Assembly: GCA_009784445.1 (NCBI GenBank)
Contig: WRBQ01000012.1
Span: forward strand, 1 to 48,614
Source: Oscillospiraceae bacterium
GTDB lineage: Bacteria; Bacillota; Clostridia; Oscillospirales; Acutalibacteraceae
Reading direction: 5' to 3'
Length of the DNA: 48,614 nucleotides
The position numbers and the translations under genes were made by a program. The notes under the pieces are model-generated. The model did not search any database. It saw nothing but the letters and a program-made list of their open reading frames with translations, and had not been told where the DNA came from. Below are positions 32,856-40,640 of the stretch, in pieces; within the stretch, counting starts at the first letter, position 1; every line of letters begins with the position of its first letter.

Positions 32856-32871
32856 TGTTTCACGTGAAACA
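32856..32871. other. parS site 3, between the AbiF gene and parA
   Basis: Perfect TGTTTCACGTGAAACA with the leader AACTTCGCATAAAAAT. Confidence 0.95.
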
Positions 32872-32889
32872 ATTGCACCAGAAGTTATG

Positions 32890-32918
32890 GCCTGTGTGTA
32901 AAATCACAGGCTTTTTTT
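32890..32918 (+). terminator. Terminator after the AbiF gene
   Basis: Stem GCCTGTG / CACAGGC with an 8-nt loop followed by TTTTTTT. Confidence 0.85.
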
Positions 32919-32928
32919 CATTTATAGC

Positions 32929-32957
32929 TTGTACTTGCCCGCGCGATATGTTATAAT
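32929..32957 (+). promoter_or_regulatory. Promoter of parA
   Basis: TTGTAC (32929-32934), 17-nt spacer, TATAAT (32952-32957). The -10 region is part of a GTTATAA / TTATAAC inverted repeat (32950-32979). Confidence 0.65.
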
Positions 32958-32996
32958 AAAAAGCAGAGCGTGTTATAACGAAAGGATAAATCATCC

Positions 32997-33779
32997 ATGG
33001 GAAAAATTGTTGCAATCGTGAACCAAAAGGGCGGGGTAGGCAAAACCACCACCGCCGTTAATCTGGCAGCCGCCGTGGGTGCCGCGGGCTACCGCGTGTT
33101 GCTGGCCGACATTGACCCCCAAGGCAACGCAACCACCGGCCTTGGTGTGAACAAAAAGCAACTGCACACTTCGTCCTATGAGGTGATCATCGGCGGGTTG
33201 CGTGCAACGGATGCCATTGTGCCCACGCAATTCAGCAATTTGTCGTTGCTGCCCAGCAGCATTAACCTTGCGGGCGCGGAGCTTGATCTCGTTGAGCTGC
33301 CGCAGCGCGAAAGCAAGCTTAAACAAGCGTTTTCGCTGGTGCGCGACGACTACGATTTCATCTTCATGGATTGCCCGCCTACCCTCGGTTTGGTGACCAT
33401 CAACGCCTTGGTAGCCTGTGACACTTTCTTGGTGCCAATTCAATGCGAATATTTCGCGCTGGAGGGGCTGAGCCAGCTGATGCAAACGGTGCGGCAAGTC
33501 AAACGCCTGTGGAACCCACTGATTGACATTGAAGGCGTTGCACTGACCATGTACGACGGCCGCTTGAACTTAACGCAAGCCGTGGTGGACGAAGTCAAGC
33601 GATTTTTCCCGCGGCGGGTATACAGCGCGGTCATCCCGCGCAATGTGCGGCTGAGCGAAGCCCCTAGCTTCGGCAAGCCGGTCATGTACTACGACAGCCA
33701 CTCGCGCGGCACAACCAGCTACCACGAGCTTGCGCGGGAATTTTTGCAAAGCAACGGAAAAATTGCGGCAATGCGCTAA
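32997..33779 (+). CDS. parA: Chromosome partitioning ATPase ParA/Soj
   Basis: 260 residues. Deviant Walker A KGGVGKTTTAVNLAAA (about residues 11-26), ADIDPQGNATTGLGV (Walker A') and FIFMDCPPTLGLVTINAL (Walker B) define ParA. The ATPase binds DNA non-specifically as an ATP dimer, is stimulated by ParB at parS, and controls DnaA in B. subtilis. AAAGGAT lies about 10 nt before the ATG. It has its own promoter after the AbiF terminator, so it is transcribed independently of noc. Confidence 0.96.
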   Translation: MGKIVAIVNQKGGVGKTTTAVNLAAAVGAAGYRVLLADIDPQGNATTGLGVNKKQLHTSSYEVIIGGLRATDAIVPTQFSNLSLLPSSINLAGAELDLVELPQRESKLKQAFSLVRDDYDFIFMDCPPTLGLVTINALVACDTFLVPIQCEYFALEGLSQLMQTVRQVKRLWNPLIDIEGVALTMYDGRLNLTQAVVDEVKRFFPRRVYSAVIPRNVRLSEAPSFGKPVMYYDSHSRGTTSYHELAREFLQSNGKIAAMR

Positions 33780-33812
33780 CGCTGCGTCGCGATAACAAAG
33801 GAGACAGAACAC

Positions 33813-34343
33813 ATGGCTTGGACAAACATAAGATGCGGCAACTGCACCGCCATGCTGCAACTTGAGCCGGGCGAAACCGCAGTTGAGTGCAAATTCTGCG
33901 CAACGATGGTTTCTTCGAGCGCAGCCGCACAGCCCGTGCAGCAACAGCAACAGCCAATGCAAGCGTCGCCTGCGCAGCCTTGGCAAAATCCGCAACCGCA
34001 GCAACCGAATTACATGCCGGTGCAACCGTCTGCGGCTTTGCTGGCAAAGGGGAGATACTTGCGCTCAACTGCGATTGGGCTTGGCGTGTTGTCGCTGCTG
34101 CTTTCAGGCTTGTGGATTATGCTAGAATGGCAGCTTTACTACAACCCAGCAGCATTTGATATTTGGATAAACAACTATGTTGATTTAATGTTTGCGGCTT
34201 TGATTTTCGTGCTGGCAGGTGCTGGCATTGCGGCGGCGGGCCGCGCACGCAAGCACCACTGCAACGCAAAGGGCGCCATCGTACTCGGATGGATTGCGCT
34301 ATTTATTGCCGCTGTGTGCGTGGTGTTGGCGTTGGGCGTGTAA
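33813..34343 (+). CDS. Zinc-ribbon membrane protein between parA and parB
   Basis: 176 residues. N-terminal zinc ribbon (IRCGNCTAML...VECKFCATM, CxxC-x18-CxxC), a Gln/Pro-rich linker (about residues 40-75), then three membrane helices (about 82-103, 120-142, 150-175). Cytoplasmic zinc ribbon plus membrane helices is a common small-protein design in Clostridia, without known function. Placing such a gene between parA and parB is unusual. AAAGGAGAC lies upstream, 33 bp after parA, so they are co-transcribed. A parS site follows 15 bp after the stop. Confidence 0.85.
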   Translation: MAWTNIRCGNCTAMLQLEPGETAVECKFCATMVSSSAAAQPVQQQQQPMQASPAQPWQNPQPQQPNYMPVQPSAALLAKGRYLRSTAIGLGVLSLLLSGLWIMLEWQLYYNPAAFDIWINNYVDLMFAALIFVLAGAGIAAAGRARKHHCNAKGAIVLGWIALFIAAVCVVLALGV

Positions 34344-34357
34344 CTTCGCATAAATTT

Positions 34358-34373
34358 TGTTTCACGTGAAACA
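34358..34373. other. parS site 4, upstream of parB
   Basis: Perfect TGTTTCACGTGAAACA with the leader AACTTCGCATAAATTT. Confidence 0.95.
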
Positions 34374-34386
34374 TTAAGCAGGCCAC

Positions 34387-34559
34387 GTCGCTCCGCGAAC
34401 CTTCCTCAGTCCGACCCGAGGTCGGCCAGCTCCTTCCCGAGGAAGGAGCCAAAGCTTAAGGATATAACGCCATCAAACTTGAAGAAACAAGCCCCTTGGC
34501 TCCTTCCTTGGGAAGGAGCTCCCGAGCTCGGCGAGGGTGAGGAAGGCTCGCGGAGCGAA
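34387..34559. repeat. Inverted pair of A elements upstream of parB
   Basis: A minus-oriented A element (34387-34455; second hairpin CCGACC-TCG-GGTCGG) and a plus-oriented A element (34489-34559) flank about 35 bp. This is the only plus-oriented A copy right of the parS region. Confidence 0.85.
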
Positions 34560-34633
34560 TGCGAGTTTTCGTCTTGCGCTTTCGCCCGCGTCGGCGCACA
34601 GTATTACGCACTAACATTTGAAGGAGGCAGAAC

Positions 34634-35527
34634 ATGCCAACCGTGAAAAAGGGTGGATTAGGACGAGGTCTTGACAGTTTATTTGAAGAGAACGGTGGCT
34701 TGGATGAACAAACCGCTGCGCTGTCGCAAGTGAAGTTGCGCGTGATGGATCTTGAACCCAACCGCGACCAACCGCGCCGTTTGTTCAACGAAGACGCACT
34801 GGCGGAATTGTCGCGTTCCATTGCTGAGCATGGCGTGCTGCAACCTATTTTGGTGCGCCCACAACCCAGTGGTGCCTATCAAATCATTGCGGGCGAGCGC
34901 CGTTGGCGTGCTGCGCGTGCTGCCGGACTTGCCGAAGTGCCGGTTGTGATTCGTGATTTCACCGACGAACAAGCCATGGCCGCCGCGCTGATTGAAAATC
35001 TGCAGCGCGAAGACCTTAACCCCATGGAAGAGGCGGCGGGTTATCAACAGCTGATGGATGTTTTCGACCTGACGCAGGAGGATGTGGCGCGTAGGCTGGG
35101 TAAGTCACGCTCGGCGGTGGGCAACGCGCTGCGTTTGCTCAACCTGCCGGACGGCGCCATTGAGCTGGTGCGCGAGGGTAAGCTTTCGGCCGGGCATGCG
35201 CGTGCACTGCTGGCCTTGGATTATCTGCACACTTCGGCTGATCGCATTGCCGAAGAAGTGGTTGCGGGCGAGCTGAGTGTGCGCGAGACTGAGCGATTGG
35301 TCAAACGCGAAAACATGGTGCAGGCTCCGCCGAATGTTTCGGCAGATTTTTTGTTTGAGCCACGCCGAGCTTCGTTCTACGACGAAGTGCAGCTGAGCCT
35401 TGAGCAATGCATGGGTCGCCGCGTGAAGGTAGAGACCCGCGGCAAACACGAAAACGGCACCTTGGTCATTGATTTCCACGACCAGGCGGACTTGCAGCGC
35501 ATTGCGAAGTTGCTGGAGACGGTGTAG
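34634..35527 (+). CDS. parB: Chromosome partitioning protein ParB/Spo0J
   Basis: 297 residues. N-terminal [10 protein letters not shown] start that recruits ParA, the ParB/CTPase domain with [11 protein letters not shown] and [13 protein letters not shown] (about residues 90-103), [42 protein letters not shown], and a C-terminal dimerisation domain. It binds parS, loads as a CTP clamp and recruits SMC. Four perfect parS sites lie within 6.1 kb upstream. AAGGAGG lies 7 nt before the ATG. Confidence 0.96.
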   Translation: MPTVKKGGLGRGLDSLFEENGGLDEQTAALSQVKLRVMDLEPNRDQPRRLFNEDALAELSRSIAEHGVLQPILVRPQPSGAYQIIAGERRWRAARAAGLAEVPVVIRDFTDEQAMAAALIENLQREDLNPMEEAAGYQQLMDVFDLTQEDVARRLGKSRSAVGNALRLLNLPDGAIELVREGKLSAGHARALLALDYLHTSADRIAEEVVAGELSVRETERLVKRENMVQAPPNVSADFLFEPRRASFYDEVQLSLEQCMGRRVKVETRGKHENGTLVIDFHDQADLQRIAKLLETV

Positions 35528-35584
35528 CGTTGAATAAACACCACCGTCACCGCCCATAATCCCAATAAGGAGAACATATAAAAC

Positions 35585-36907
35585 ATGCTAGACATTAAAT
35601 TTGTGCGGCAAAACCCCGGCGCCGTGAAAGAAAATATCAAGCGCAAGTTTCAAGATGATAAGTTGACGCTGGTTGACGACGTGATTGCCCTCGATGAGCA
35701 ATATCGTGCGGCGCTGCAACAGGCCGAAACTTTACGCGCGGCAAGAAACAAAGGCAGCAAGGAAATCGGCGCACTGATGGCGCAGAAGAAACTGGACGAA
35801 GCCAACGCCAAGAAAGCGGAAATCGCTGCCATGGGCGCAGAGCTAGACGAACTGGCGGCTCTGGAGAAAGAACTGGCCGCCAAGGTGCGTGCTATCATGC
35901 TGGTGTTGCCGCAAATGATGGACGACAGCGTGCCCACAGGTAAAGATGATTCGGAGAATGTTGAGCTTGCTACCGTTGGCGAGGCGAAAGTGCCGGACTT
36001 TGAAGTGCCTTATCATGTGGAGATCATGGAAAACTTGGCTGGCGTTGACCTCGATAGCGCGAGAAAGACCAGCGGCAACGGGTTTTACTATCTGCTGGGG
36101 GATGTGGCGCGGCTGCACAGCGCGGTGCTGAGCTACGCCCGGGATTTCATGATTGACCGCGGCTTTACCTACTGCATTCCGCCGTATATGATTCGCAGCA
36201 GCGTGGTGCAAGGCGTGATGAGCTTTGCCGAGATGGAAGGCATGATGTATAAGATTGAAGGCGAGGACCTTTATCTGATTGGCACCAGCGAACACAGCAT
36301 GATTGGCAAGTTTATCGATACGCTCAACGCAAAAGAAAGCTTGCCGCAGCGTTACACCAGCTATTCGCCATGTTTTCGCAAAGAAGTTGGCGCGCACGGC
36401 ATTGAGGAACGCGGCGTGTTCCGTGTGCACCAGTTTGAAAAGCAAGAAATGATCGTGGTGTGCGAACCCGAAGACAGCCCTGCTTGGTTTGAGAAAATGC
36501 TGAACCACACCGTGGAGCTGTTTGAGTCCCTGGAGATTCCTGTGCGCACCCTGGAGTGTTGCAGCGGTGACCTCGCTGACCTGAAGGTGAAGAGCGTTGA
36601 CGTGGAGGCATGGTCGCCACGGCAGCAGAAATATGCGTTTGAGGTGGGCAGCTGCTCGAACTTGGGCGATGCACAGGCGCGGAGATTAGGAATACGCATA
36701 AGAGGGAGCAGCGAAGCGACCGAGCTGGACCGCAGGTCCAACTACTACGCGCACACGCTGAACAACACCGTTGCTGCGCCGCCACGCATGCTTATTGCGT
36801 TTTTGGAGAACCACTTGCAGGCCTCCGGCACGGTACATGTGCCGGAGGTGTTGAGGGGATATATGGGTGGGGTGGAGACCCTAGGAGAGAAAGCTAATGC
36901 CACTTGA
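35585..36907 (+). CDS. serS: Seryl-tRNA synthetase, with in-frame B repeat
   Basis: 440 residues. Antiparallel coiled-coil arm (about 25-105), class II core with YLIGTSEHSM (motif 2 region), YTSYSPCFRKEVGAHG, RVHQFEKQEM and motif 3 NNTVAAPPRMLIAFLEN. It charges tRNA-Ser. Between RIRG and NYYAHTLNN, where related enzymes have about four residues (EDGK-like), this protein has SSEATELDRRS; the DNA there is a B repeat (36706-36742). The insertion is in a loop just before motif 3, and the core motifs are intact, so the enzyme is probably active. The stop overlaps the next (broken) gene by 11 bp. Confidence 0.95.
   Translation: MLDIKFVRQNPGAVKENIKRKFQDDKLTLVDDVIALDEQYRAALQQAETLRAARNKGSKEIGALMAQKKLDEANAKKAEIAAMGAELDELAALEKELAAKVRAIMLVLPQMMDDSVPTGKDDSENVELATVGEAKVPDFEVPYHVEIMENLAGVDLDSARKTSGNGFYYLLGDVARLHSAVLSYARDFMIDRGFTYCIPPYMIRSSVVQGVMSFAEMEGMMYKIEGEDLYLIGTSEHSMIGKFIDTLNAKESLPQRYTSYSPCFRKEVGAHGIEERGVFRVHQFEKQEMIVVCEPEDSPAWFEKMLNHTVELFESLEIPVRTLECCSGDLADLKVKSVDVEAWSPRQQKYAFEVGSCSNLGDAQARRLGIRIRGSSEATELDRRSNYYAHTLNNTVAAPPRMLIAFLENHLQASGTVHVPEVLRGYMGGVETLGEKANAT
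36706..36742 (-). repeat. B element inside serS
   Basis: AGCAGCGAAGCGACCGAG, then hairpin GGACC-GCA-GGTCC. Both strand order and stem position match the intergenic B copies, with a compensating change in the stem (others have CCACC / GGTGG). Confidence 0.85.
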
Positions 36908-37253
36908 ATACAATCGATATTTAACAGCACCTGCACGTGAGTTGCGCAAAGACATGACCCCGTAGGAGCGCAAATTATGGTTTGATTATTTATCCACGCT
37001 ACCGTATCGTTTTCGCAAGCAAAAGCCAATTGGTAACTTTATTGCTGATTTTTATTGCCATGAAGCCAAGCTGGTGATTGAAGTGGACGGCAACCAGCAT
37101 TATACCGAACAAGGGCTAGGCTATGACCGTGAGCGCGATGCCTATCTGCACAGTTTAAACTTGACGGTGCTGCGAATTTCCAACCATGACATTGATACTC
37201 GCTTTCATGACGTTTGCAAGCAGATTGATGCATGTTTACCCCCTTTGGTGTAG
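36897..37253 (+). pseudogene. DUF559 endonuclease-like gene with an in-frame amber codon
   Basis: Reading from ATG 36897 (GGAGAG upstream) gives 118 codons typical of DUF559 (Vsr-related) proteins: ARELRKDMTP, then TAG at 36963-36965, then ERKLWFDYLSTLPYRFRKQK, FIADFYCHEAKLVIEVDG and QHYTEQG. The whole frame is otherwise intact to TAG 37251, including the catalytic D...E-V-D-G region. The amber replaces what is often Gln or Ala just before the E-x-x-L-W motif. One substitution (TAG from CAG) accounts for it. Most likely a recent pseudogene; suppression or a sequencing error are alternatives. Confidence 0.75.
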
Positions 37254-37281
37254 CCGGATGTCGACCGCTGTCGCTAGCCCG

Positions 37282-37393
37282 CTCCCCCACCGCCTGCTGC
37301 GCAGGCACCTCCCCCGGAGGGGGAGGCTGTACCTCTGTCCAACGCGCCAAAAGCCTCCCCCTTGGGGAGGTGCCCCGCAGGGGCGGTGGGGGA
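37282..37393. repeat. Inverted pair of C elements
   Basis: A minus copy (37282-37328) and a plus copy (37353-37393) of the CCTCCCCC / GGGGGAGG element face each other between the DUF559 gene and the radical SAM gene. A short B fragment (AGCGAAGCGGCC) follows. Confidence 0.85.
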
Positions 37394-37437
37394 ACCCGCC
37401 AGCGAAGCGGCCAACGTGCCGCCACAAAGGAGAGCAT

Positions 37438-38832
37438 ATGACCATTAAAGAACAGCTGCAACGCTGCGGAGCCAGTGTGGTTCTGCGGCCACTGTTGCAT
37501 TATGTTGCGAAAAACCCAGGGCCAAACTTGGTGAAGCTCGTTGAGCTAGTGGACCGCGTGGGCGGAGGGGAGTTCCCCGAAAAAACCATGACGGCCCTAA
37601 AAAAGGGAGCCCTAGATGAAGACAACGTTTGGGTGCGCATGGCCACGAATCTGCTGCGTGACACCGATAAAAAGCACACGCGCCAGCTGCTAATGACCGT
37701 TGGCCTTGGCGCGTTGAATGGCACAAAGCTGGTGCGCGCGAACCGCGAAAAATATAACTGCAACATTCCGTTTCAGATTTTGTTTGACCCAACCAGCGCG
37801 TGCAACCTGAAGTGCAAGGGCTGTTGGGCAGGGGAATATGACAAGCACAACAACCTAAGCCTTGCGCAAATGGACGACATTGTGCGCCAAGCCAAGGCAT
37901 TGGGTACGCGGATGTTCATGCTAACCGGCGGCGAGCCGCTGATGCGCGCAGACGATGTGCTGACCGTGGCGCGCAAGCACCGCGAATGCTACTTCGTGAT
38001 TTATACGAATGCTACTCTTTTGACTGATGAACTGGTGAAACGCGTGAAGAAGTGCGGGAACATCACCTTTGCCATTAGCATGGAGGGCACGCCCGAAAGC
38101 AACGATGCTCGGCGCGGCAAGGGGGCTTATCTGCGCTCGGTGAAGGCCATGGAACGCCTGCAAAATACCGGGCTGCTGTTCGGCATTAGCGTGTGCTACA
38201 CCCGGGATAACATTGCGGCGGTGACCAGCGATGCTTTCATGCAAGACATGATTGCGCGCGGCGTGCGCTTTGGGCTGTATTTTCAGTACATGCCCGTTGG
38301 CGCAAAGGCTGATGTGGAGTTGATTCCCACGCCGGCGCAGCGCGAGGAGATGTACCACTGGTTGCGACGCACGCGCAACGGCAAAACCGGCAATCCCATG
38401 TTTGTGATGGACTTCCAAAACGACGGCGCCTATGTGGGCGGCTGCATTGCTGCCGGGCGAAATTACTTCCACATTAACGCAGCCGGTGACATTGAGCCCT
38501 GCGTGTTCATTCACTATGCGGACTCGAATATTCGCGAGCACACACTGCTGGAAGCTTTGCAACGCCCGCTGTTTCAGGCGTTCTACAAAGGTCAGCCTTT
38601 TTGTGATAATCATCTGAAGCCTTGCCCTATGCTGGAAAACCCGCATATTCTGCGCGAGATGGTGAACTGCACCGGCGCGTGCAGCACCGACCAAATTGCT
38701 CAAGAAGATGTAGAGACCTTGTGCAGCAAATGCGATGCTTACGCTGCTGACTGGCACCCCGTGGCAGAGCGCATTTGGGCGGAGAATCCACAGCCGAAAC
38801 CCAAGACGCAGTATTATGCGGGGAAGAAATAA
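37438..38832 (+). CDS. Radical SAM protein with SPASM-like C-terminus
   Basis: 464 residues from ATG 37438 (AAAGGAGAG upstream). The CxxxCxxC cluster motif is CNLKCKGCWA (about residues 122-131), with MLTGGEPLM (SAM-binding GGE) and later ISMEGTPESNDARRGKGAY. The C-terminal part has GGCIAAGRNYFHINAAGDIEPCVF and further cysteines (PCPML, CTGAC, ETLCSKCD) that can bind auxiliary clusters, as in SPASM proteins. An N-terminal helical extension (about 110 residues) precedes the barrel. The reaction is unknown; related genes are found in many Clostridia. Followed by a small protein of the same set. Confidence 0.9.
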   Translation: MTIKEQLQRCGASVVLRPLLHYVAKNPGPNLVKLVELVDRVGGGEFPEKTMTALKKGALDEDNVWVRMATNLLRDTDKKHTRQLLMTVGLGALNGTKLVRANREKYNCNIPFQILFDPTSACNLKCKGCWAGEYDKHNNLSLAQMDDIVRQAKALGTRMFMLTGGEPLMRADDVLTVARKHRECYFVIYTNATLLTDELVKRVKKCGNITFAISMEGTPESNDARRGKGAYLRSVKAMERLQNTGLLFGISVCYTRDNIAAVTSDAFMQDMIARGVRFGLYFQYMPVGAKADVELIPTPAQREEMYHWLRRTRNGKTGNPMFVMDFQNDGAYVGGCIAAGRNYFHINAAGDIEPCVFIHYADSNIREHTLLEALQRPLFQAFYKGQPFCDNHLKPCPMLENPHILREMVNCTGACSTDQIAQEDVETLCSKCDAYAADWHPVAERIWAENPQPKPKTQYYAGKK

Positions 38833-38875
38833 TGACAACCCGCGTGTAGGGGCACCCGGGAGTTTTCGCAAACTA

Positions 38876-38916
38876 GGATAGACCACAGCGAAGCGACCAA
38901 GCCCCACCGCAGGTGG
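38876..38916 (-). repeat. B element (and D fragment) before the 38936 gene
   Basis: B element ACCACAGCGAAGCGACCAAG with hairpin CCACC / GGTGG; the next gene's ribosome site starts directly after it. A D fragment (GTAGGGGCACCCGGG) lies at about 38847-38861. Confidence 0.8.
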
Positions 38917-38935
38917 TACATATGAAGGAGACGGC

Positions 38936-39304
38936 ATGTTCGGACAAGACGATTATCTGATGCGCATGATTGAAAACATGGCAAAGGCACTGGGACAACT
39001 GGTGTTCAACAAGCCTGTTGAGACTGTGCAGCTGTTTGATCAAGCTGGCAATGTGACTGAAGAAGGCTTGCTGATGCAGCGACTGAAGGATATGCTGGCT
39101 TGCGGGCAGGTGAACGAAGCGGAAAATCTGCTGTTTTCGTGGCTGGATGAAAGCTTGGACCCCAATTTGTTGCCGGTGGCCATTGAGTTCTATCGCACCG
39201 TGGCGGGCATGGATGAGGCCGAGCTTGCAGCCAGTGACTACACCAGAGAAGAAATTGCCGAGGGACTGGCGGCGGTGGAGCGGTTGTTTGAGGGTAATGC
39301 TTAA
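38936..39304 (+). CDS. Small helical protein, DUF6483-like
   Basis: 122 residues, all-helical and acidic. The pattern DDYLMRMIENMAKALGQLVF, then LKDMLACGQVNEAENLLF matches small Clostridia proteins annotated as DUF6483, of unknown function. AAGGAGACGGC precedes the ATG. It follows the radical SAM gene on the same strand with a B repeat between. Confidence 0.75.
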   Translation: MFGQDDYLMRMIENMAKALGQLVFNKPVETVQLFDQAGNVTEEGLLMQRLKDMLACGQVNEAENLLFSWLDESLDPNLLPVAIEFYRTVAGMDEAELAASDYTREEIAEGLAAVERLFEGNA

Positions 39305-39342
39305 TTGAGTTGACGCGGGCGAATGCGTTAAACACGAGGCGC

Positions 39343-39520
39343 GTCGCTCCGCGAACCTTCCTCACCCTCCCCGAGGTCGGGAGCTCCTTCCCGAGGAAGG
39401 AGCCTAGGGGCTTGCTTCTTCAGCTTACACGAATAGTCCACCGCGGAGCGGCTAGGTTTTTTGGTTCTTTTTTTGCAAGCACCTGCGGTGGGGCTTGGCC
39501 GCTTCGCTGTGTTCTATTCC
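39343..39520 (-). repeat. Composite repeat array A-T-B in minus orientation
   Basis: A element 39343-39413, T element 39417-39478, B element 39480-39520. The T palindrome stops in its centre (TTTTTTTGCAA) where the B element begins, which defines a B boundary. Confidence 0.85.
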
Positions 39521-39564
39521 AGCCCCGTGAAAACCCCCGCGCGGCGAGCGCGAAAGGAGACAAT

Positions 39565-40605
39565 ATGCGACGAAACAACTGGACGAAATATGCGCAGGTG
39601 CTGCTGGCGGCGGTTTGTATTGTGCTGGTGGCTTTGGTGGCCAACGCGCACACCTTGGCGCAACAAGACTGGATGCTGCAGGTGGAGGGAATCCCGATTT
39701 CGCGGCAGCTGTATAGCTACTTTATTGCACAGGCTTTGGCCGAGGTGGAGCGCGACGACAACGGTGTGCCGCTTGACATGGAAGAACTGCGCGCCCACGC
39801 AGCTGCACAGGCCATCACGTTTGTGGCACTCAATAGCGAGCTACGCAACCAAGGCGTAACTCTTGAACCCTACATGCGTGCCGAAGTGGCACAACGCACT
39901 GCGCTGCTGTGGCGAACCTTTGGCCACTACTACACCCGCTTAGGCATTGACAAAGAAATCGTGGCGCTGGTGCAAGATAGCATTGCTGCGCAAGACCGTT
40001 TATTCCGTGCGCTGTATGACACCGGAGGCTTGCGCGAAGTGCCGGAGGAGAGCTTGGAGTCGTTTTTCTATGGCAACTTCGCTGCCATTGATGGGTTGCG
40101 ATTGCCGTTACGCGTGATTGAAGAAGACGGCAGCGAACGCGCCATGACCCAAACCGAGCGCGGTATTCTGGTGGACACCATGCGTGCCATGGCCGTGGAG
40201 GCAAACCGCGAAGGCGGACCGCCGCTGCTGATTCTGGCGCAGGAAGAACTGTTTGCCACGGCGATGAACTATGCCATGCCCTTCGCGATGGTGCTACGCC
40301 GCGATCTAGACCTAACCAGCGCAGACTTTGACCGCGTGATGGTGCTGAGCACTGAAAGCGTAACCGTGCTGGAGCTGGAACACGAAGTGATTGTGGCACA
40401 CGGCGTGGACATGCGCGAGCACAAAGAAGAGTTTTATTACATGCACCGGGCCTATTGCCTGCGCACGATGATGCTGCCCGCGTTTGAAGCCGACTTGCAG
40501 CTGCTGTTTGCGCAATTCACTGCAGATGAAAATGTGGCGGCGATTGAATCGCTGTTGAATAACTGGGATTTTAGCTTTGGGTTTAGAGGCGTGGCGAAAG
40601 AGTAA
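39565..40605 (+). CDS. Secreted foldase-like protein (SurA/PrsA N-domain type)
   Basis: 346 residues from ATG 39565 (AAAGGAG upstream); the longer reading from 39310 crosses an A repeat. A signal peptide or anchor (about residues 10-30, VLLAAVCIVLVALVANAHTL) is followed by WMLQVEGIPISRQLYSYFIA, typical of the SurA_N start of PrsA-like foldases, and long amphipathic helices. No parvulin PPIase domain is evident. It may be an extracytoplasmic chaperone. The thioredoxin-like gene follows by 35 bp. Confidence 0.8.
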   Translation: MRRNNWTKYAQVLLAAVCIVLVALVANAHTLAQQDWMLQVEGIPISRQLYSYFIAQALAEVERDDNGVPLDMEELRAHAAAQAITFVALNSELRNQGVTLEPYMRAEVAQRTALLWRTFGHYYTRLGIDKEIVALVQDSIAAQDRLFRALYDTGGLREVPEESLESFFYGNFAAIDGLRLPLRVIEEDGSERAMTQTERGILVDTMRAMAVEANREGGPPLLILAQEELFATAMNYAMPFAMVLRRDLDLTSADFDRVMVLSTESVTVLELEHEVIVAHGVDMREHKEEFYYMHRAYCLRTMMLPAFEADLQLLFAQFTADENVAAIESLLNNWDFSFGFRGVAKE

Positions 40606-40640
40606 GATTTTACGACCACACGCAGTAGAAGGAGAATGAC

